A stretch of DNA of 9,797 bases, from NCBI GenBank assembly GCA_003577005.1, contig QEUW01000301.1, positions 1 to 9,797 of the forward strand, given 5' to 3'. Shown here one piece after another: positions 1 through 5,763 of this stretch (position 1 is the stretch's first letter; every line of letters starts with the position of its first letter). The stretch is from Chloroflexota bacterium (GTDB lineage: Bacteria > Chloroflexota > Anaerolineae > Caldilineales > Caldilineaceae). The notes under the pieces were generated by a model. That model saw only the letters and a list, made by a program, of their open reading frames with translations. It was not told the origin of the DNA and did not search any database. The translations under genes were made by a program, and so were the position numbers.

Positions 1-18
1 GTTGGGGTTTTAGCGCAA

Positions 19-99
19 GGTGCGTTGCACTCGAAGAGTGCGATGCACCTGGATGAACGGGTTGCAGAGGTGCATCGCACCTTTCAGGTGCAACGCACC
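19..99. repeat. Large palindromic element with four copies of a 12-mer
   Basis: Two 32-base arms (19-50 and 68-99) are inverted repeats around a 17-base loop; they match perfectly except in their central seven bases. Each arm is itself a near-palindrome built from ggtgcgttgcac and gtgcgatgcacc, so the 12-mer occurs four times in alternating orientation, with only two differing positions between versions. As DNA this can form a cruciform, and as RNA either one long hairpin or two short ones. There is no T-tract, so it is not an ordinary intrinsic terminator. It may be a dispersed REP/MITE-type palindrome or a protein binding site. The structure is certain; the role is unknown. Confidence 0.85.
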
Positions 100-104
100 G
101 GGTG

Positions 105-141
105 GTGAGGCGGGTGGGCGTTGCGGGCCGCCCACCCTCAC
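105..141. repeat. GC-rich hairpin next to the palindromic element
   Basis: An inverted repeat pairs gggtgggc (112-119) with gcccaccc (130-137), extended by gtgag (105-109) with ctcac (137-141, sharing one base) across a small bulge. It starts six bases after the larger palindrome. No T-run follows, so it is at best a weak or Rho-assisted terminator for a gene left of the window, or part of the same structured element. Bases 142-249 hold no further structure I can support, apart from the SD (aagga) of the first gene. Confidence 0.5.
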
Positions 142-249
142 GAGAGTTTGGCAACGACGGGAGGTTGTCCGTCGAGGTCCGCATTTATGGTAAGTGGGAG
201 TGCTGAGATTGTCAATACCTGTCGCTTTACGTTCGGCTGAAGGAATTCT

Positions 250-501
250 ATGAACACAGGGGAGGTGTACGCAGCAGACAAACTCTATCTCTATCTGAGC
301 GCCGACGGGGTGACCCGCCAGCGCTGCGGGCGGCACGTGCATCAAGAGCGCTGGGGTCACCCTGTGCGCATCTGGCTGGTGCAGCGGCCCAGCAAACGGC
401 ACACGTGCATCGAGTGTAAGTTTCAGTCGGGACCACTAGAAAAGCAAGCAAAGGAGCAAGAGCATGAAGATCGAAGTGAACCTATCGTTCAACACGGATG
501 A
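250..501 (+). CDS. Small Cys/His-motif protein, probable zinc binder, function unknown
   Basis: This 83-aa protein starts at an ATG preceded by gaaggaattct, a good SD. Its middle carries C26, H29, H31 and a C-x2-C pair (C53, C56), a possible four-ligand zinc site; the C-terminal third is highly charged (many E, K, Q) and probably disordered. The arrangement C-x2-H, then a basic and aromatic stretch, then C-x2-C recurs in the protein encoded at 936-1256, so the two may be paralogues. It overlaps the next gene by 38 bases, in another frame, which suggests translational coupling. I do not recognise the family. Coding is likely from the SD and the conserved motif, but its last 12 codons may be free to vary because of the overlap. 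Confidence 0.65.
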   Translation: MNTGEVYAADKLYLYLSADGVTRQRCGRHVHQERWGHPVRIWLVQRPSKRHTCIECKFQSGPLEKQAKEQEHEDRSEPIVQHG

Positions 502-1036
502 CCTGGAAACGTTCGACGCCAATATGAGGCGGCTTTCGCAGCTCATCGACCGGCTGTTAGGGGCGCCGGTGGAGAGCGCTCCAGATGTTGTGGTCGAGGC
601 CTCACCGGTCGCAGAGAAGCCCATGCCGGTGGCCGAGCCAAGAGACGCCATTGTCTGGACCGAGTCACTGCGTGATGTGGCGGTCCGGCTGACTGCCGGT
701 CACACCACGTGGCGCAAGGTGGATCGGGCGACACGCAAGGCGCTAGCCATCCAGGTGATCCGCAATCTCATCGAGCAGGGCTATTGCACCATGCCCGGGT
801 TTGATCGCCGGCGCCCGGCGTGGATGCCCAAAGCGATTTCGCTCGCCACCTCGTTTGGGTTGAAGTGGTCGGAACTGGTCAGCGATGCGCTGCCTGGCCA
901 GGTATCGCAGACGGCGCCGCCCATCATCAACGTGAATGCCCCAACGCCGATCATCGCTGGAGCCGTGCAACCGGCGCCGGCGCTGGCGGGTCACCCCATC
1001 GGCGGCAACGGGCATAGTCACGGGAGGCATCTTTGA
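464..1036 (+). CDS. Unknown 190-aa protein with Pro/Ala-rich C-terminal tail
   Basis: The ATG at 464 follows aaaggagcaagagc, a strong SD. Residues 1-32 look like a small folded or helical segment ending in a leucine-rich helix. Residues 35-60 are a Pro/Val/Ala linker. Residues 62-143 are a basic, Trp-containing globular domain with several helices (for example RKALAIQVIRNLIEQGY), which could bind DNA. Residues 147-190 are a Pro/Ala/Gly/His-rich low-complexity tail. The short N-terminal segment, linker, central domain and tail layout is common in accessory proteins of plasmids and phages, but I recognise no named family. It overlaps the neighbours on both sides, so it probably belongs to one operon with them. 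Confidence 0.8.
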   Translation: MKIEVNLSFNTDDLETFDANMRRLSQLIDRLLGAPVESAPDVVVEASPVAEKPMPVAEPRDAIVWTESLRDVAVRLTAGHTTWRKVDRATRKALAIQVIRNLIEQGYCTMPGFDRRRPAWMPKAISLATSFGLKWSELVSDALPGQVSQTAPPIINVNAPTPIIAGAVQPAPALAGHPIGGNGHSHGRHL

Positions 1037-1256
1037 CCCGCAGGACCCAACGCTCAAGCCGGTGTGCGATGTACATGGCCGGGTGATGCGCTTCGTCCAC
1101 GTGGGGCCAGGTGAGATGACCTGCCTGGACTGCGGAGAGACGACGGCGTACGACCACTGCCCCAGGTGCAGCGAGTTCGACCAGCACATCATCAAGCGCA
1201 ATCTGATTCCAACGCTTCAGTATCTACAGGAGGATGAATATGTGGTTGTGTCATAA
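936..1256 (+). CDS. Small zinc-ribbon-like protein; start codon uncertain
   Basis: The convincing part is the C-terminal two thirds, with C44 and H47, then C-x2-C pairs at C63/C66 and C75/C78 (positions from the ATG at 936). This could bind one or two zinc ions. The start is a problem. The ATG at 936 has no SD and lies 101 bases inside the previous gene, and the first 30 residues are Arg-rich like an out-of-frame translation. A strong SD (gggagg, 1022-1027) stands before the coding-like segment, yet the start codon at a suitable distance, TTG at 1033, is in another frame. GTG at 1062 is a further option, without an SD. A start-region frameshift is possible. The motif resembles that of the protein at 250-501. 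The last 17 bases overlap the next gene. Confidence 0.65.
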   Translation: MPQRRSSLEPCNRRRRWRVTPSAATGIVTGGIFDPQDPTLKPVCDVHGRVMRFVHVGPGEMTCLDCGETTAYDHCPRCSEFDQHIIKRNLIPTLQYLQEDEYVVVS

Positions 1257-1380
1257 GCAAGATGACAAGGGTAAAAAGGATAGCTCTTCTAAGGGAAAGA
1301 GCGGCAACGCCACGGTAGAGGACCACGTGCGGCTGTGTGAGCAGGTGGAGAAAGCGCTTGGCAAGGGCGCCAAGAAATAA
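1240..1380 (+). CDS. Tiny 46-aa basic protein, unknown
   Basis: The ATG at 1240 is preceded by an excellent SD (caggaggatgaat), and the reading frame gives a 46-aa, Lys/Ser/Gly-rich product beginning MWLCHKQDDKGKK. It holds two Cys (C4, C33), and a short helix near the C-terminus (residues 27-41, with E and K/R on alternate turns). The gene overlaps the end of the preceding zinc-ribbon gene by 17 bases and is followed six bases later by a 12-bp hairpin, so it appears to be the last gene of this group. Such small basic proteins are frequent in mobile elements. I do not recognise it. The SD and neat placement make it likely to be translated. Confidence 0.6.
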   Translation: MWLCHKQDDKGKKDSSSKGKSGNATVEDHVRLCEQVEKALGKGAKK

Positions 1381-1386
1381 CGTAGA

Positions 1387-1417
1387 GCCCTGACCTGTGC
1401 GCAAAACAGGTCAGGGC
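1387..1417. terminator. 12-bp hairpin at the end of the first gene group
   Basis: A perfect 12-bp stem (gccctgacctgt, 1387-1398, with acaggtcagggc, 1406-1417) encloses a 7-base loop. It begins six bases after a stop codon, at the end of a gene group, which is a typical terminator position. The T-run expected on the downstream side is absent (ccattcgac follows), so it is a weak intrinsic terminator or an mRNA 3'-end stabiliser. Bases 1418-1461 are AT-rich and carry the SD (caggagtat) of the next gene. A promoter could be there, but I cannot place -35/-10 boxes convincingly. Confidence 0.6.
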
Positions 1418-1461
1418 CCATTCGACAAAACTATCTTATAACAAGCAGGAGTATACCCCAC

Positions 1462-1815
1462 ATGCAACGAAACGACAAAGGGCAGTTTGTCCGGGGCAAC
1501 ACCATCGCCCGCAAGGGCGGCCAGGCCCGGGCGCGCAAGCTCACCCCTGCGCAGCGCAGCGAGATCGCACGCCAGGGTTGGGACGCTATGGTGGACAAGC
1601 ACTTCGGTGGCGGTCAGCAGGCTGCAAAAGAGTGGTGGGGCGCTATCGGCGCCTGGGCCAGCGATGTCATGGCGGGCTATGCCGGCACCTGGATGCACGT
1701 CTTCCACCACCCGGGATCGCCTGCCGAATTCCTCCAGGTCTATCAGGCCCAGCAGGCGTACAAGAAGCAGCGGCTGGAATTCACGCTCAGCGAACTGGGC
1801 GAACTCTCTTTCTAA
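1462..1815 (+). CDS. Small basic phage/plasmid-type protein with KGG-like N-terminal motif
   Basis: This 117-aa protein starts at an ATG after gcaggagtatacccc (SD). Residues 1-26 are basic and Gly/Arg-rich (RKGGQARARKLTPAQRSEIA, 17-36). This motif, with a Lys-Leu-Thr/Ser-Pro step followed by an 'EIARxG/A' helix, is one I associate with small proteins of phages and plasmids, where it is thought to be a nucleic-acid-binding tail. Residues 40-70 are Trp-rich and residues 85-117 form a helix-rich acidic end. It is followed by a gene 11 bases downstream whose SD (taaggag) overlaps this stop codon, so the two are cotranslated. The function is unknown; DNA binding is inference. Confidence 0.8.
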   Translation: MQRNDKGQFVRGNTIARKGGQARARKLTPAQRSEIARQGWDAMVDKHFGGGQQAAKEWWGAIGAWASDVMAGYAGTWMHVFHHPGSPAEFLQVYQAQQAYKKQRLEFTLSELGELSF

Positions 1816-1825
1816 GGAGCAGATC

Positions 1826-2020
1826 ATGGAACGGATCAGCCATCCCGCCAAGCGGACGGCCGTCTTTCTCACCCGGCAGGACCTCTATCTGCTCACCAGC
1901 TACCTGGCCGAGTGGATCGCCGACGACGAGAAGGCCGGGGTGCGGCCCCACAAGCGGCTGGTGCGCGTGGTAAGTAAGCTGGAGCGGGCCCACCAGCGGG
2001 CCGTGGAGCGTGGATTATGA
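1826..2020 (+). CDS. 64-aa helical protein, unknown
   Basis: The ATG at 1826 has an ideal SD, taaggagcagatc. The 64-aa product is short, helical and basic towards its C-terminus (KRLVRVVSKLERAHQRAVER), and carries LTRQDLYLLTSYLAEWIADDE in its middle, which looks like two amphipathic helices separated by a charged turn. It may be a small dimeric DNA- or protein-binding protein, but no family is recognised. Longer readings of this frame starting at 1487 overlap the preceding gene and have no SD, so I reject them. Its stop overlaps the ATG of the mini-ORF at 2017 (ATGA). Confidence 0.75.
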   Translation: MERISHPAKRTAVFLTRQDLYLLTSYLAEWIADDEKAGVRPHKRLVRVVSKLERAHQRAVERGL

Positions 2021-2061
2021 CACTCATCGCTGTGACGCCAGGCAGAAAGAGACAAGAGTGA
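2017..2061 (+). CDS. 14-codon mini-ORF between two genes, possible remnant
   Basis: ATG at 2017 overlaps the previous stop (ATGA), has a plausible SD (ggag about eight bases upstream), and encodes MTLIAVTPGRKRQE before a TGA one base short of the HNH gene's ATG. Its first six residues (MTLIAV) closely match the start of the Cys-rich protein encoded at 2487 (MTLIEV), and 14 of the first 18 bases are identical. It may be a leader that couples translation, or the remnant of the original gene start left when the HNH gene was inserted. It could also be chance. Confidence 0.3.
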   Translation: MTLIAVTPGRKRQE

Positions 2062-2062
2062 T

Positions 2063-2512
2063 ATGCCACCAAAACGAGAGCCAATCAAGAGGTTTTGGGA
2101 GAAGGTAGACATTGACGCCAATGGTTGTTGGCTGTGGAAGGGATCAATAAGTCCTGAGGGCTACGGACGACTGAGCATCAACAATTATCCAGTCTATGCG
2201 CACAGATGGTCGTACGAACATTTTGTAGGGCCGATACCAGAGGGGCTTGTCTTAGACCACCTTTGTCGAGTGCGCAATTGCGTCAATCCTTACCACCTGG
2301 AAATCGTCACGACTCGTGAAAACTGTCTTCGTGGAGAGAGTATCGCTGCACAAATGGCGCACAAAACACACTGCGCAAATGGTCATCCGTGGAATGGGAA
2401 CAATACTCATTATCGTCCAGACGGAAGCCGTTACTGCCGGGCATGTGGTCGAGAGCGTGAACGCCGCCGAAAGGAACGAATGCGAAATGACGCTGATCGA
2501 GGTGCGCAATAG
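2063..2512 (+). CDS. HNH endonuclease (HNH_3-type, homing-like)
   Basis: This 149-aa protein carries a full HNH nuclease core: H47 in AHRWSYE, D65-H66 in VLDHLCR, the N72-C73-x-N75-P76-x2-L79 step (RNCVNPYHLE) with H78, then basic helices. N-terminal residues 10-45 (WEKV, CWLWKG, GYGR) match the usual lead-in of the HNH_3 family. A C-terminal Cys/His segment (C104, H107, C125, C128) is a probable zinc finger for DNA binding. Such freestanding nucleases cut double-stranded DNA and are common in phages and plasmids. The HNH gene is clearly AT-richer than its neighbours (two sampled 60-base lines of it give about 48-52% GC, against about 63% in a sampled line of the gene at 1462), pointing to separate origin. 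It overlaps the next gene by 26 bases. The start has a modest SD (acaagag). Confidence 0.94.
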   Translation: MPPKREPIKRFWEKVDIDANGCWLWKGSISPEGYGRLSINNYPVYAHRWSYEHFVGPIPEGLVLDHLCRVRNCVNPYHLEIVTTRENCLRGESIAAQMAHKTHCANGHPWNGNNTHYRPDGSRYCRACGRERERRRKERMRNDADRGAQ

Positions 2513-2747
2513 TGAAGGAGTGGTGGGTCGTTGTAATGCGCTTTGCTATGAGGCGACCACGCCAGACTGCCAGTGCGTCTGTGGGGGCGCCAACCACGGC
2601 GCCGGCCAGCAGCGGGCCATGGACAATACCCGCCAGATGGCAGAAAACTGGATCGAGGAATACGCCCGGCGTCACGATCTGCGTGACTACCACGGCGAAA
2701 TCAATCCAAAGTGTATTCAGTTGTCATTGTTCGAGGGAGGTGCGTAG
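2487..2747 (+). CDS. Cys-rich small protein with GRCNAxCY...CxCxCGGxNHG motif
   Basis: The ATG at 2487 follows aaggaacgaatgcga, a spaced SD, and gives 86 aa; an earlier ATG at 2316 would extend through the HNH core in another frame, so I reject it. Residues 14-38 carry a dense motif with C16, C20, C28, C30, C32 and a GG-x-NHG turn (H37). I recall this signature from small proteins on mobile elements of Actinobacteria and Chloroflexota, but know no assigned function. A metal-binding knuckle is the likely reading. Residues 39-66 form a helix, and a short C-terminal part holds C76. It ends exactly where the next gene begins (TAG then ATG), with the next SD (gagggagg) inside it. Confidence 0.8.
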   Translation: MTLIEVRNSEGVVGRCNALCYEATTPDCQCVCGGANHGAGQQRAMDNTRQMAENWIEEYARRHDLRDYHGEINPKCIQLSLFEGGA

Positions 2748-3161
2748 ATGTTGCCTGTCATCCATTTTAGCACGTTGAGCGAGCTGCTCGACGAGTTCAA
2801 CGGAGAACGCCGCGAGATCGTCCGGGTCTCTCACCATCAGCGGACGGAGACCAAGCCAGGGCGGCCCGCTCCGTACACGGTGCTCACCATCCAGGTCAAT
2901 GTGCGGGCGCTCTACCAGGGCGCTATCCTCTCCTACGTTGCTTTCTCGCAGGAGATCCGGGACGGCATCCTGTATAACCGGGATGAGGCGAGGGCCAAAT
3001 ACGAGGCAGCCTGGGACGCTGCCCAGAAGGTGAAATGGGCGATCTGCGCGGAGATCCGGGCGGCGGGCCACGAACCCAGGCCGGGGATCATCGACCTGGG
3101 CGGCGTGCAGCCGGTGGTTGGGGAACAGTGGCCGTTGAGCGAGGTAGACCATGCTGAATGA
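2748..3161 (+). CDS. Unknown 137-aa protein upstream of the ATPase
   Basis: The start at 2748 follows gagggaggtgcgtag, a strong SD, directly after the previous stop. The 137-aa product has an N-terminal helix (STLSELLDEFNGERREIVRV), a central beta-rich region (VLTIQVNVRALYQGAILSYV) and a C-terminal helix rich in Lys/Ala/Glu/Trp (residues 79-106) before a short tail. It has no signal peptide, membrane segment or Cys motif. Because its last 11 bases overlap the ATPase gene, it is likely cotranslated with the ATPase and may act with it, for example as an accessory replication protein; that is inference. No family recognised. Confidence 0.8.
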   Translation: MLPVIHFSTLSELLDEFNGERREIVRVSHHQRTETKPGRPAPYTVLTIQVNVRALYQGAILSYVAFSQEIRDGILYNRDEARAKYEAAWDAAQKVKWAICAEIRAAGHEPRPGIIDLGGVQPVVGEQWPLSEVDHAE

Positions 3162-4404
3162 CCCGCGAGAGTTGATCGGGCGCAACGGGCACAGCGTCTA
3201 CGAGGTGGAACCGGACGCCGATGTGCAAATGCTGCACCGGGCGGAGATGGCCTTTTCCCTCCTCCTCGTCGGTGACGACCCGGAGCCAGAGTATCCGGTG
3301 GGGAGTCTGGGTCCGTTTGACGACTGCTACCGCGCCCTGCTGGCCGCCTATGACAAAGCGGCAGACGGCGAAGAAACAGCGGCGGTTCGAGCCGTGCTAG
3401 ACCAGTACATGGCGCGGGACCCGCTCTTCGCCGACATGGTCGTCGGGGACCACAGCGCCCTCCACAAGCGCAGTTGGTCGGTCTCCGAACTCTATGCGAC
3501 GGAGTTCCCAGAACCGCGCTACCTGGTGCCTGGCCTGCTGCCGGCAGGGCTGGCGGCGCTCGGCGCCAGGCCGAAGATCGGTAAATCGTGGATGGCGCTG
3601 CAGATGAGCGTGGCCATCGGCATCGGCGGCCCGATCTTCGACCTGCCCACCCAGAAGGGCCGCGTGCTCTACCTGGCGCTGGAGGACAGCCCACGGCGCA
3701 TAAAATCACGCCTGCAGCGGCAGCGGGCGACCGAGCATACTAACGTGCGATTTGAGTTCTCCTGGGCGCCACTGTTGGAGGGGGGCATCGACCAACTGTT
3801 GCGCGCCATCGACCGCCACCGCTATGCGTTGATAGTTGTTGATACATTAGCTCGGATCCTGGGGCACATCGACCACAACAAATCGGTTGAGATGAGTGAT
3901 TGTTTGGGGCTGCTCCAGCAGACAGCGGTACAACGCAACATGACGATCCTGCTCATCGACCACCACCGCAAGGGCAACGGCGGCGACGGCGACGTGATCG
4001 ACGATATCATCGGTACGACGGTCAAGACTGGAACGTTTGACGTGGCCATGGGTCTCTACCGCAACCGGGGCGAAAAGAACGCCACCCTGAAGCTCACCGG
4101 TCGCGACATCGAAGAGCGCGAGCTGGCCATGCGCTTCGACCATGAGACCGGCTGCTGGGAATGCCTGGGCGACGCCGAAGAGATCGTCAGCAGCGAACAC
4201 GAAAAGGCCATCCTGGAAGCTGTCAGCAAGCTGGGGGCGCCCACACACAAAGAGATCGCCGACGTGACGGGGCAAGACCGCAGCAACTGCTTCCGGCGCA
4301 TCCAGGATCTTATCCATAAAGGGCGGCTTCGCCAGATCGACGGGCGTCCAGCACGGTTCATGTTGGCAACAGAAACATTAAAGCCAGATGAGAATTTGTT
4401 GTAG
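3151..4404 (+). CDS. AAA_25/RecA-like ATPase with C-terminal winged helix (RepA-type)
   Basis: This 417-aa protein begins at an ATG with SD gagcgaggtagacc, overlapping the previous gene by 11 bases. Residues 1-110 are a helical N-terminal region of unknown role. Residues 120-330 are a P-loop ATPase: Walker A GARPKIGKSW (138-147, K145, S146), LYLALEDS (173-180, the usual catalytic acidic ED), Walker B ALIVVDTLA (226-234, D231), then LLIDHHRK (267-274) and a GTT turn (288-290). This matches the AAA_25 / RecA-fold family that includes the RepA replicative helicases of broad-host-range plasmids and many phage and ICE ATPases. Residues 346-405 fit a winged helix. It probably unwinds or loads at a replication origin, and the repeat array beginning in its last codons is a likely target. 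Which role (helicase, loader or regulator) is not shown. Confidence 0.9.
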   Translation: MLNDPRELIGRNGHSVYEVEPDADVQMLHRAEMAFSLLLVGDDPEPEYPVGSLGPFDDCYRALLAAYDKAADGEETAAVRAVLDQYMARDPLFADMVVGDHSALHKRSWSVSELYATEFPEPRYLVPGLLPAGLAALGARPKIGKSWMALQMSVAIGIGGPIFDLPTQKGRVLYLALEDSPRRIKSRLQRQRATEHTNVRFEFSWAPLLEGGIDQLLRAIDRHRYALIVVDTLARILGHIDHNKSVEMSDCLGLLQQTAVQRNMTILLIDHHRKGNGGDGDVIDDIIGTTVKTGTFDVAMGLYRNRGEKNATLKLTGRDIEERELAMRFDHETGCWECLGDAEEIVSSEHEKAILEAVSKLGAPTHKEIADVTGQDRSNCFRRIQDLIHKGRLRQIDGRPARFMLATETLKPDENLL

Positions 4405-4611
4405 TTGTTGTAGTTTGTTGTAAAAGGTCGATTACAACAATTTTCGAGGTCTCCACAGGTGAAGAAATGCCCAAAATTGTTGTTTGTTGTAGTTGTTGTA
4501 CCTAAATCACCAAAACGCTTGCTATCCGAAGAAACAGGTCTTTTGGTGCAGACTTTTTACAACAACTACAACAACTACACAAACTACAACAACTACAACA
4601 ACTACAACAAC
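4396..4611. repeat. Iteron-like array of a 9-bp repeat in both orientations
   Basis: The unit TTGTTGTAG occurs forward at 4396, 4405 and 4414 (last imperfect), inverted at 4433, forward at 4477, 4484 and 4493 (the first short), and inverted (CTACAACAA) at 4558, 4566, 4575, 4584, 4593 and 4602, one of them a variant (CTACACAAA). That is 13 units in about 216 bases, with no gene. The first unit supplies the last two Leu codons and the stop of the ATPase gene. Bases 4484-4500 pair perfectly (17 bp) with 4558-4574, and inside that loop 4508-4515 (caccaaaa) pairs with 4541-4548 (ttttggtg). Best reading: an iteron origin or operator for the adjacent ATPase, or a regulatory RNA structure. Units of 9 bp are shorter than classic 17-22-bp iterons. 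Confidence 0.85.
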
Positions 4612-4634
4612 TTTTCAGGGGATTCAAGGAGGAC

Positions 4635-4922
4635 ATGGTGAACACAGAATTACAGCAAGTGACGGCCGATTCGGACATGGTCCGGCGATTGACCGACCAC
4701 CTGATCGCCGCCTACGAACAATTCATCAACGCCGAACCCGGCGACGTGGCCTACATCGATGGCTTAATGGCTGCGCACAATTTCCACTGTGCGGTCATCT
4801 TCCATCTGGAGCGTGATGCTGAGTTTCCTCCAGCGCACGCGCTGGATCTGCGTAGGATCGCAATCGCCACGTTTACGGATCGGATGAAGAGAGAGCCACT
4901 GCCGGAGGTAAGTAATGCCTAA
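4635..4922 (+). CDS. Unknown 95-aa helical protein
   Basis: The start at 4635 has an almost perfect SD (caaggaggac) and sits 24 bases after the last repeat of the array, so it is probably the first gene of a new transcript, possibly one controlled by the array. The 95-aa product is soluble, acidic in the middle (EQFINAEPGDVAYIDGLMAA) and helical; there is a His/Cys cluster (H48, H51, C52) but no complete metal site. I recognise no family. An alternative reading beginning further upstream in the array would give runs of Asn/Tyr or Thr and has no SD. It overlaps the next gene by eight bases, so the two are coupled. Confidence 0.8.
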   Translation: MVNTELQQVTADSDMVRRLTDHLIAAYEQFINAEPGDVAYIDGLMAAHNFHCAVIFHLERDAEFPPAHALDLRRIAIATFTDRMKREPLPEVSNA

Positions 4923-5175
4923 GATCCGCTACACCTACCCCCAAGAAGTCGAAGTCAAGCAGCTCCGTGCGCAGGCTGCCCGGCGACGGCGAGCGCTGGT
5001 CGACGCCGGGTGCTCGACCTACACGTTGGGCATCCGTGGCGGCGTGACAGCCATCGTCTGTCTCTGCTGTGGGCTGGGTAGCGTCAACCCGAACGATATC
5101 GCGAACCGGTACTGCGGCTTTTGCCGGGATTTCCACAGAGAGTGGAGAGAGGACACTAACCATGTGGTGCGATGA
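4915..5175 (+). CDS. Small zinc-ribbon protein with RYCGFC motif
   Basis: The 86-aa product starts at an ATG overlapping the previous gene by eight bases, with SD ggaggtaagta. Residues 1-30 are basic helix. Residues 47-74 carry a treble-clef or ribbon-like arrangement: C49, C51, C52 ... NPND ... RYC67-G-F-C70 ... H74. A similar layout (CxxCG...NPND..RYCGxCH.F) recurs in small phage and plasmid proteins that I believe lack a firm function; binding of nucleic acid or partner proteins is the usual guess. It ends inside the next gene (14-base overlap). The family resemblance is from memory and not checked. Confidence 0.8.
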   Translation: MPKIRYTYPQEVEVKQLRAQAARRRRALVDAGCSTYTLGIRGGVTAIVCLCCGLGSVNPNDIANRYCGFCRDFHREWREDTNHVVR

Positions 5176-5644
5176 TTTTGACATGGACCTCTACAAAGTC
5201 ATTCCCGCTGCCAAAGAGATCCTGGCGCCGGTGGCCGCCGTCGAGCTGGTCACGCACGGCAGTTTGACCGATGGCAAACTGAATCACCCAGCGTGCTGGA
5301 ATCACCAGGTAGGGATGATTGCCTTCTTTGGCTTTGAGCAGCCAGGCAAGCCAGATGCGTACTGGACAGATGAACCAATCGTCCACTGCACGTTCGAGGA
5401 GGCGATCCGCGACTGCTGGCCGCACCACTATGCCATCGTGCTCAGCGACAGGGTCATCTGGAACTCTCAATCGTTCCATAACCGCTTCATGGCGTTGATG
5501 TATCACATCCGCGGCTGGCGCAAGCTGTCAGAGCAGGCTGTGGAGCATTGCCAGGCAAAGGTGGCAGAGTCACTGCGGGCAGCGGTGGCAAGCTTCGAGG
5601 TCGAGAAACTGCGGTATGAGTTGCTGCGGAAGCAGGTGGAGTAA
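5162..5644 (+). CDS. Unknown 160-aa protein
   Basis: The start is ATG 5162, with SD gagagaggacactaacc; an ATG at 5069 in the same frame would extend 31 residues into the previous gene in another frame without an SD, so I prefer 5162. The product has an acidic N-terminus (MWCDDFDMDLYKV), a mixed alpha/beta middle rich in Trp and His (residues 45-120) and a C-terminal alpha-helical coil (about 124-160, with QAVEHCQAKVAESLRAAVAS). No signal peptide or membrane segment. It may be an accessory protein of the element. It is the last gene before three hairpins, so it closes its operon. No family recognised. Confidence 0.75.
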   Translation: MWCDDFDMDLYKVIPAAKEILAPVAAVELVTHGSLTDGKLNHPACWNHQVGMIAFFGFEQPGKPDAYWTDEPIVHCTFEEAIRDCWPHHYAIVLSDRVIWNSQSFHNRFMALMYHIRGWRKLSEQAVEHCQAKVAESLRAAVASFEVEKLRYELLRKQVE

Positions 5645-5668
5645 AGGATTCTGAATTGTTGGTAACGT

Positions 5669-5699
5669 CGCTGTGCAGTGGTTGGAGCACTGCACAGCG
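5669..5699. repeat. First of three hairpins after the unknown 160-aa gene
   Basis: A perfect 12-bp stem, cgctgtgcagtg (5669-5680) with cactgcacagcg (5688-5699), has a 7-base loop and starts 24 bases after the stop codon. No T-run follows. It may stabilise the 3' end of the mRNA. Confidence 0.7.
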
Positions 5700-5725
5700 G
5701 CTTCCCAAGCCGGCTAAGGCGGCCA

Positions 5726-5759
5726 GGGCAGTGTGGATTGTACCCCGTCCACACTGCCC
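5726..5759. repeat. Second of three hairpins
   Basis: A perfect 12-bp stem, gggcagtgtgga (5726-5737) with tccacactgccc (5748-5759), encloses a 10-base loop. It stands 26 bases after the first hairpin. Three perfect or near-perfect stems in 130 bases is more than a single terminator needs, so they could also form a small structured RNA. Confidence 0.7.
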
Positions 5760-5763
5760 ATCC

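Noticed and set aside
10..402. Open frame on the minus strand across the left palindromes
   Set aside because: Its sequence is produced by the palindromes and the antisense of the 83-aa gene; no SD or domain.
2316..2486. Upstream extension of the Cys-rich gene to an earlier ATG
   Set aside because: It would read out of frame through the HNH core; the start at 2487 has an SD and the conserved motif begins shortly after.
2933..3709. Long open frame on the minus strand (258 codons)
   Set aside because: It lies opposite the well-supported 137-aa and ATPase genes, has an Arg/Pro-rich composition expected of an antisense frame in GC-rich DNA, and no SD.
4396..4611. CRISPR array
   Set aside because: Repeats are 9 bp, adjoin each other without spacers, and occur in both orientations.
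4459..4816. Open frames through the 9-bp array giving Asn/Tyr or Thr runs
   Set aside because: Low-complexity peptides come directly from the repeat units; no SD, and the gene at 4635 has a better start.
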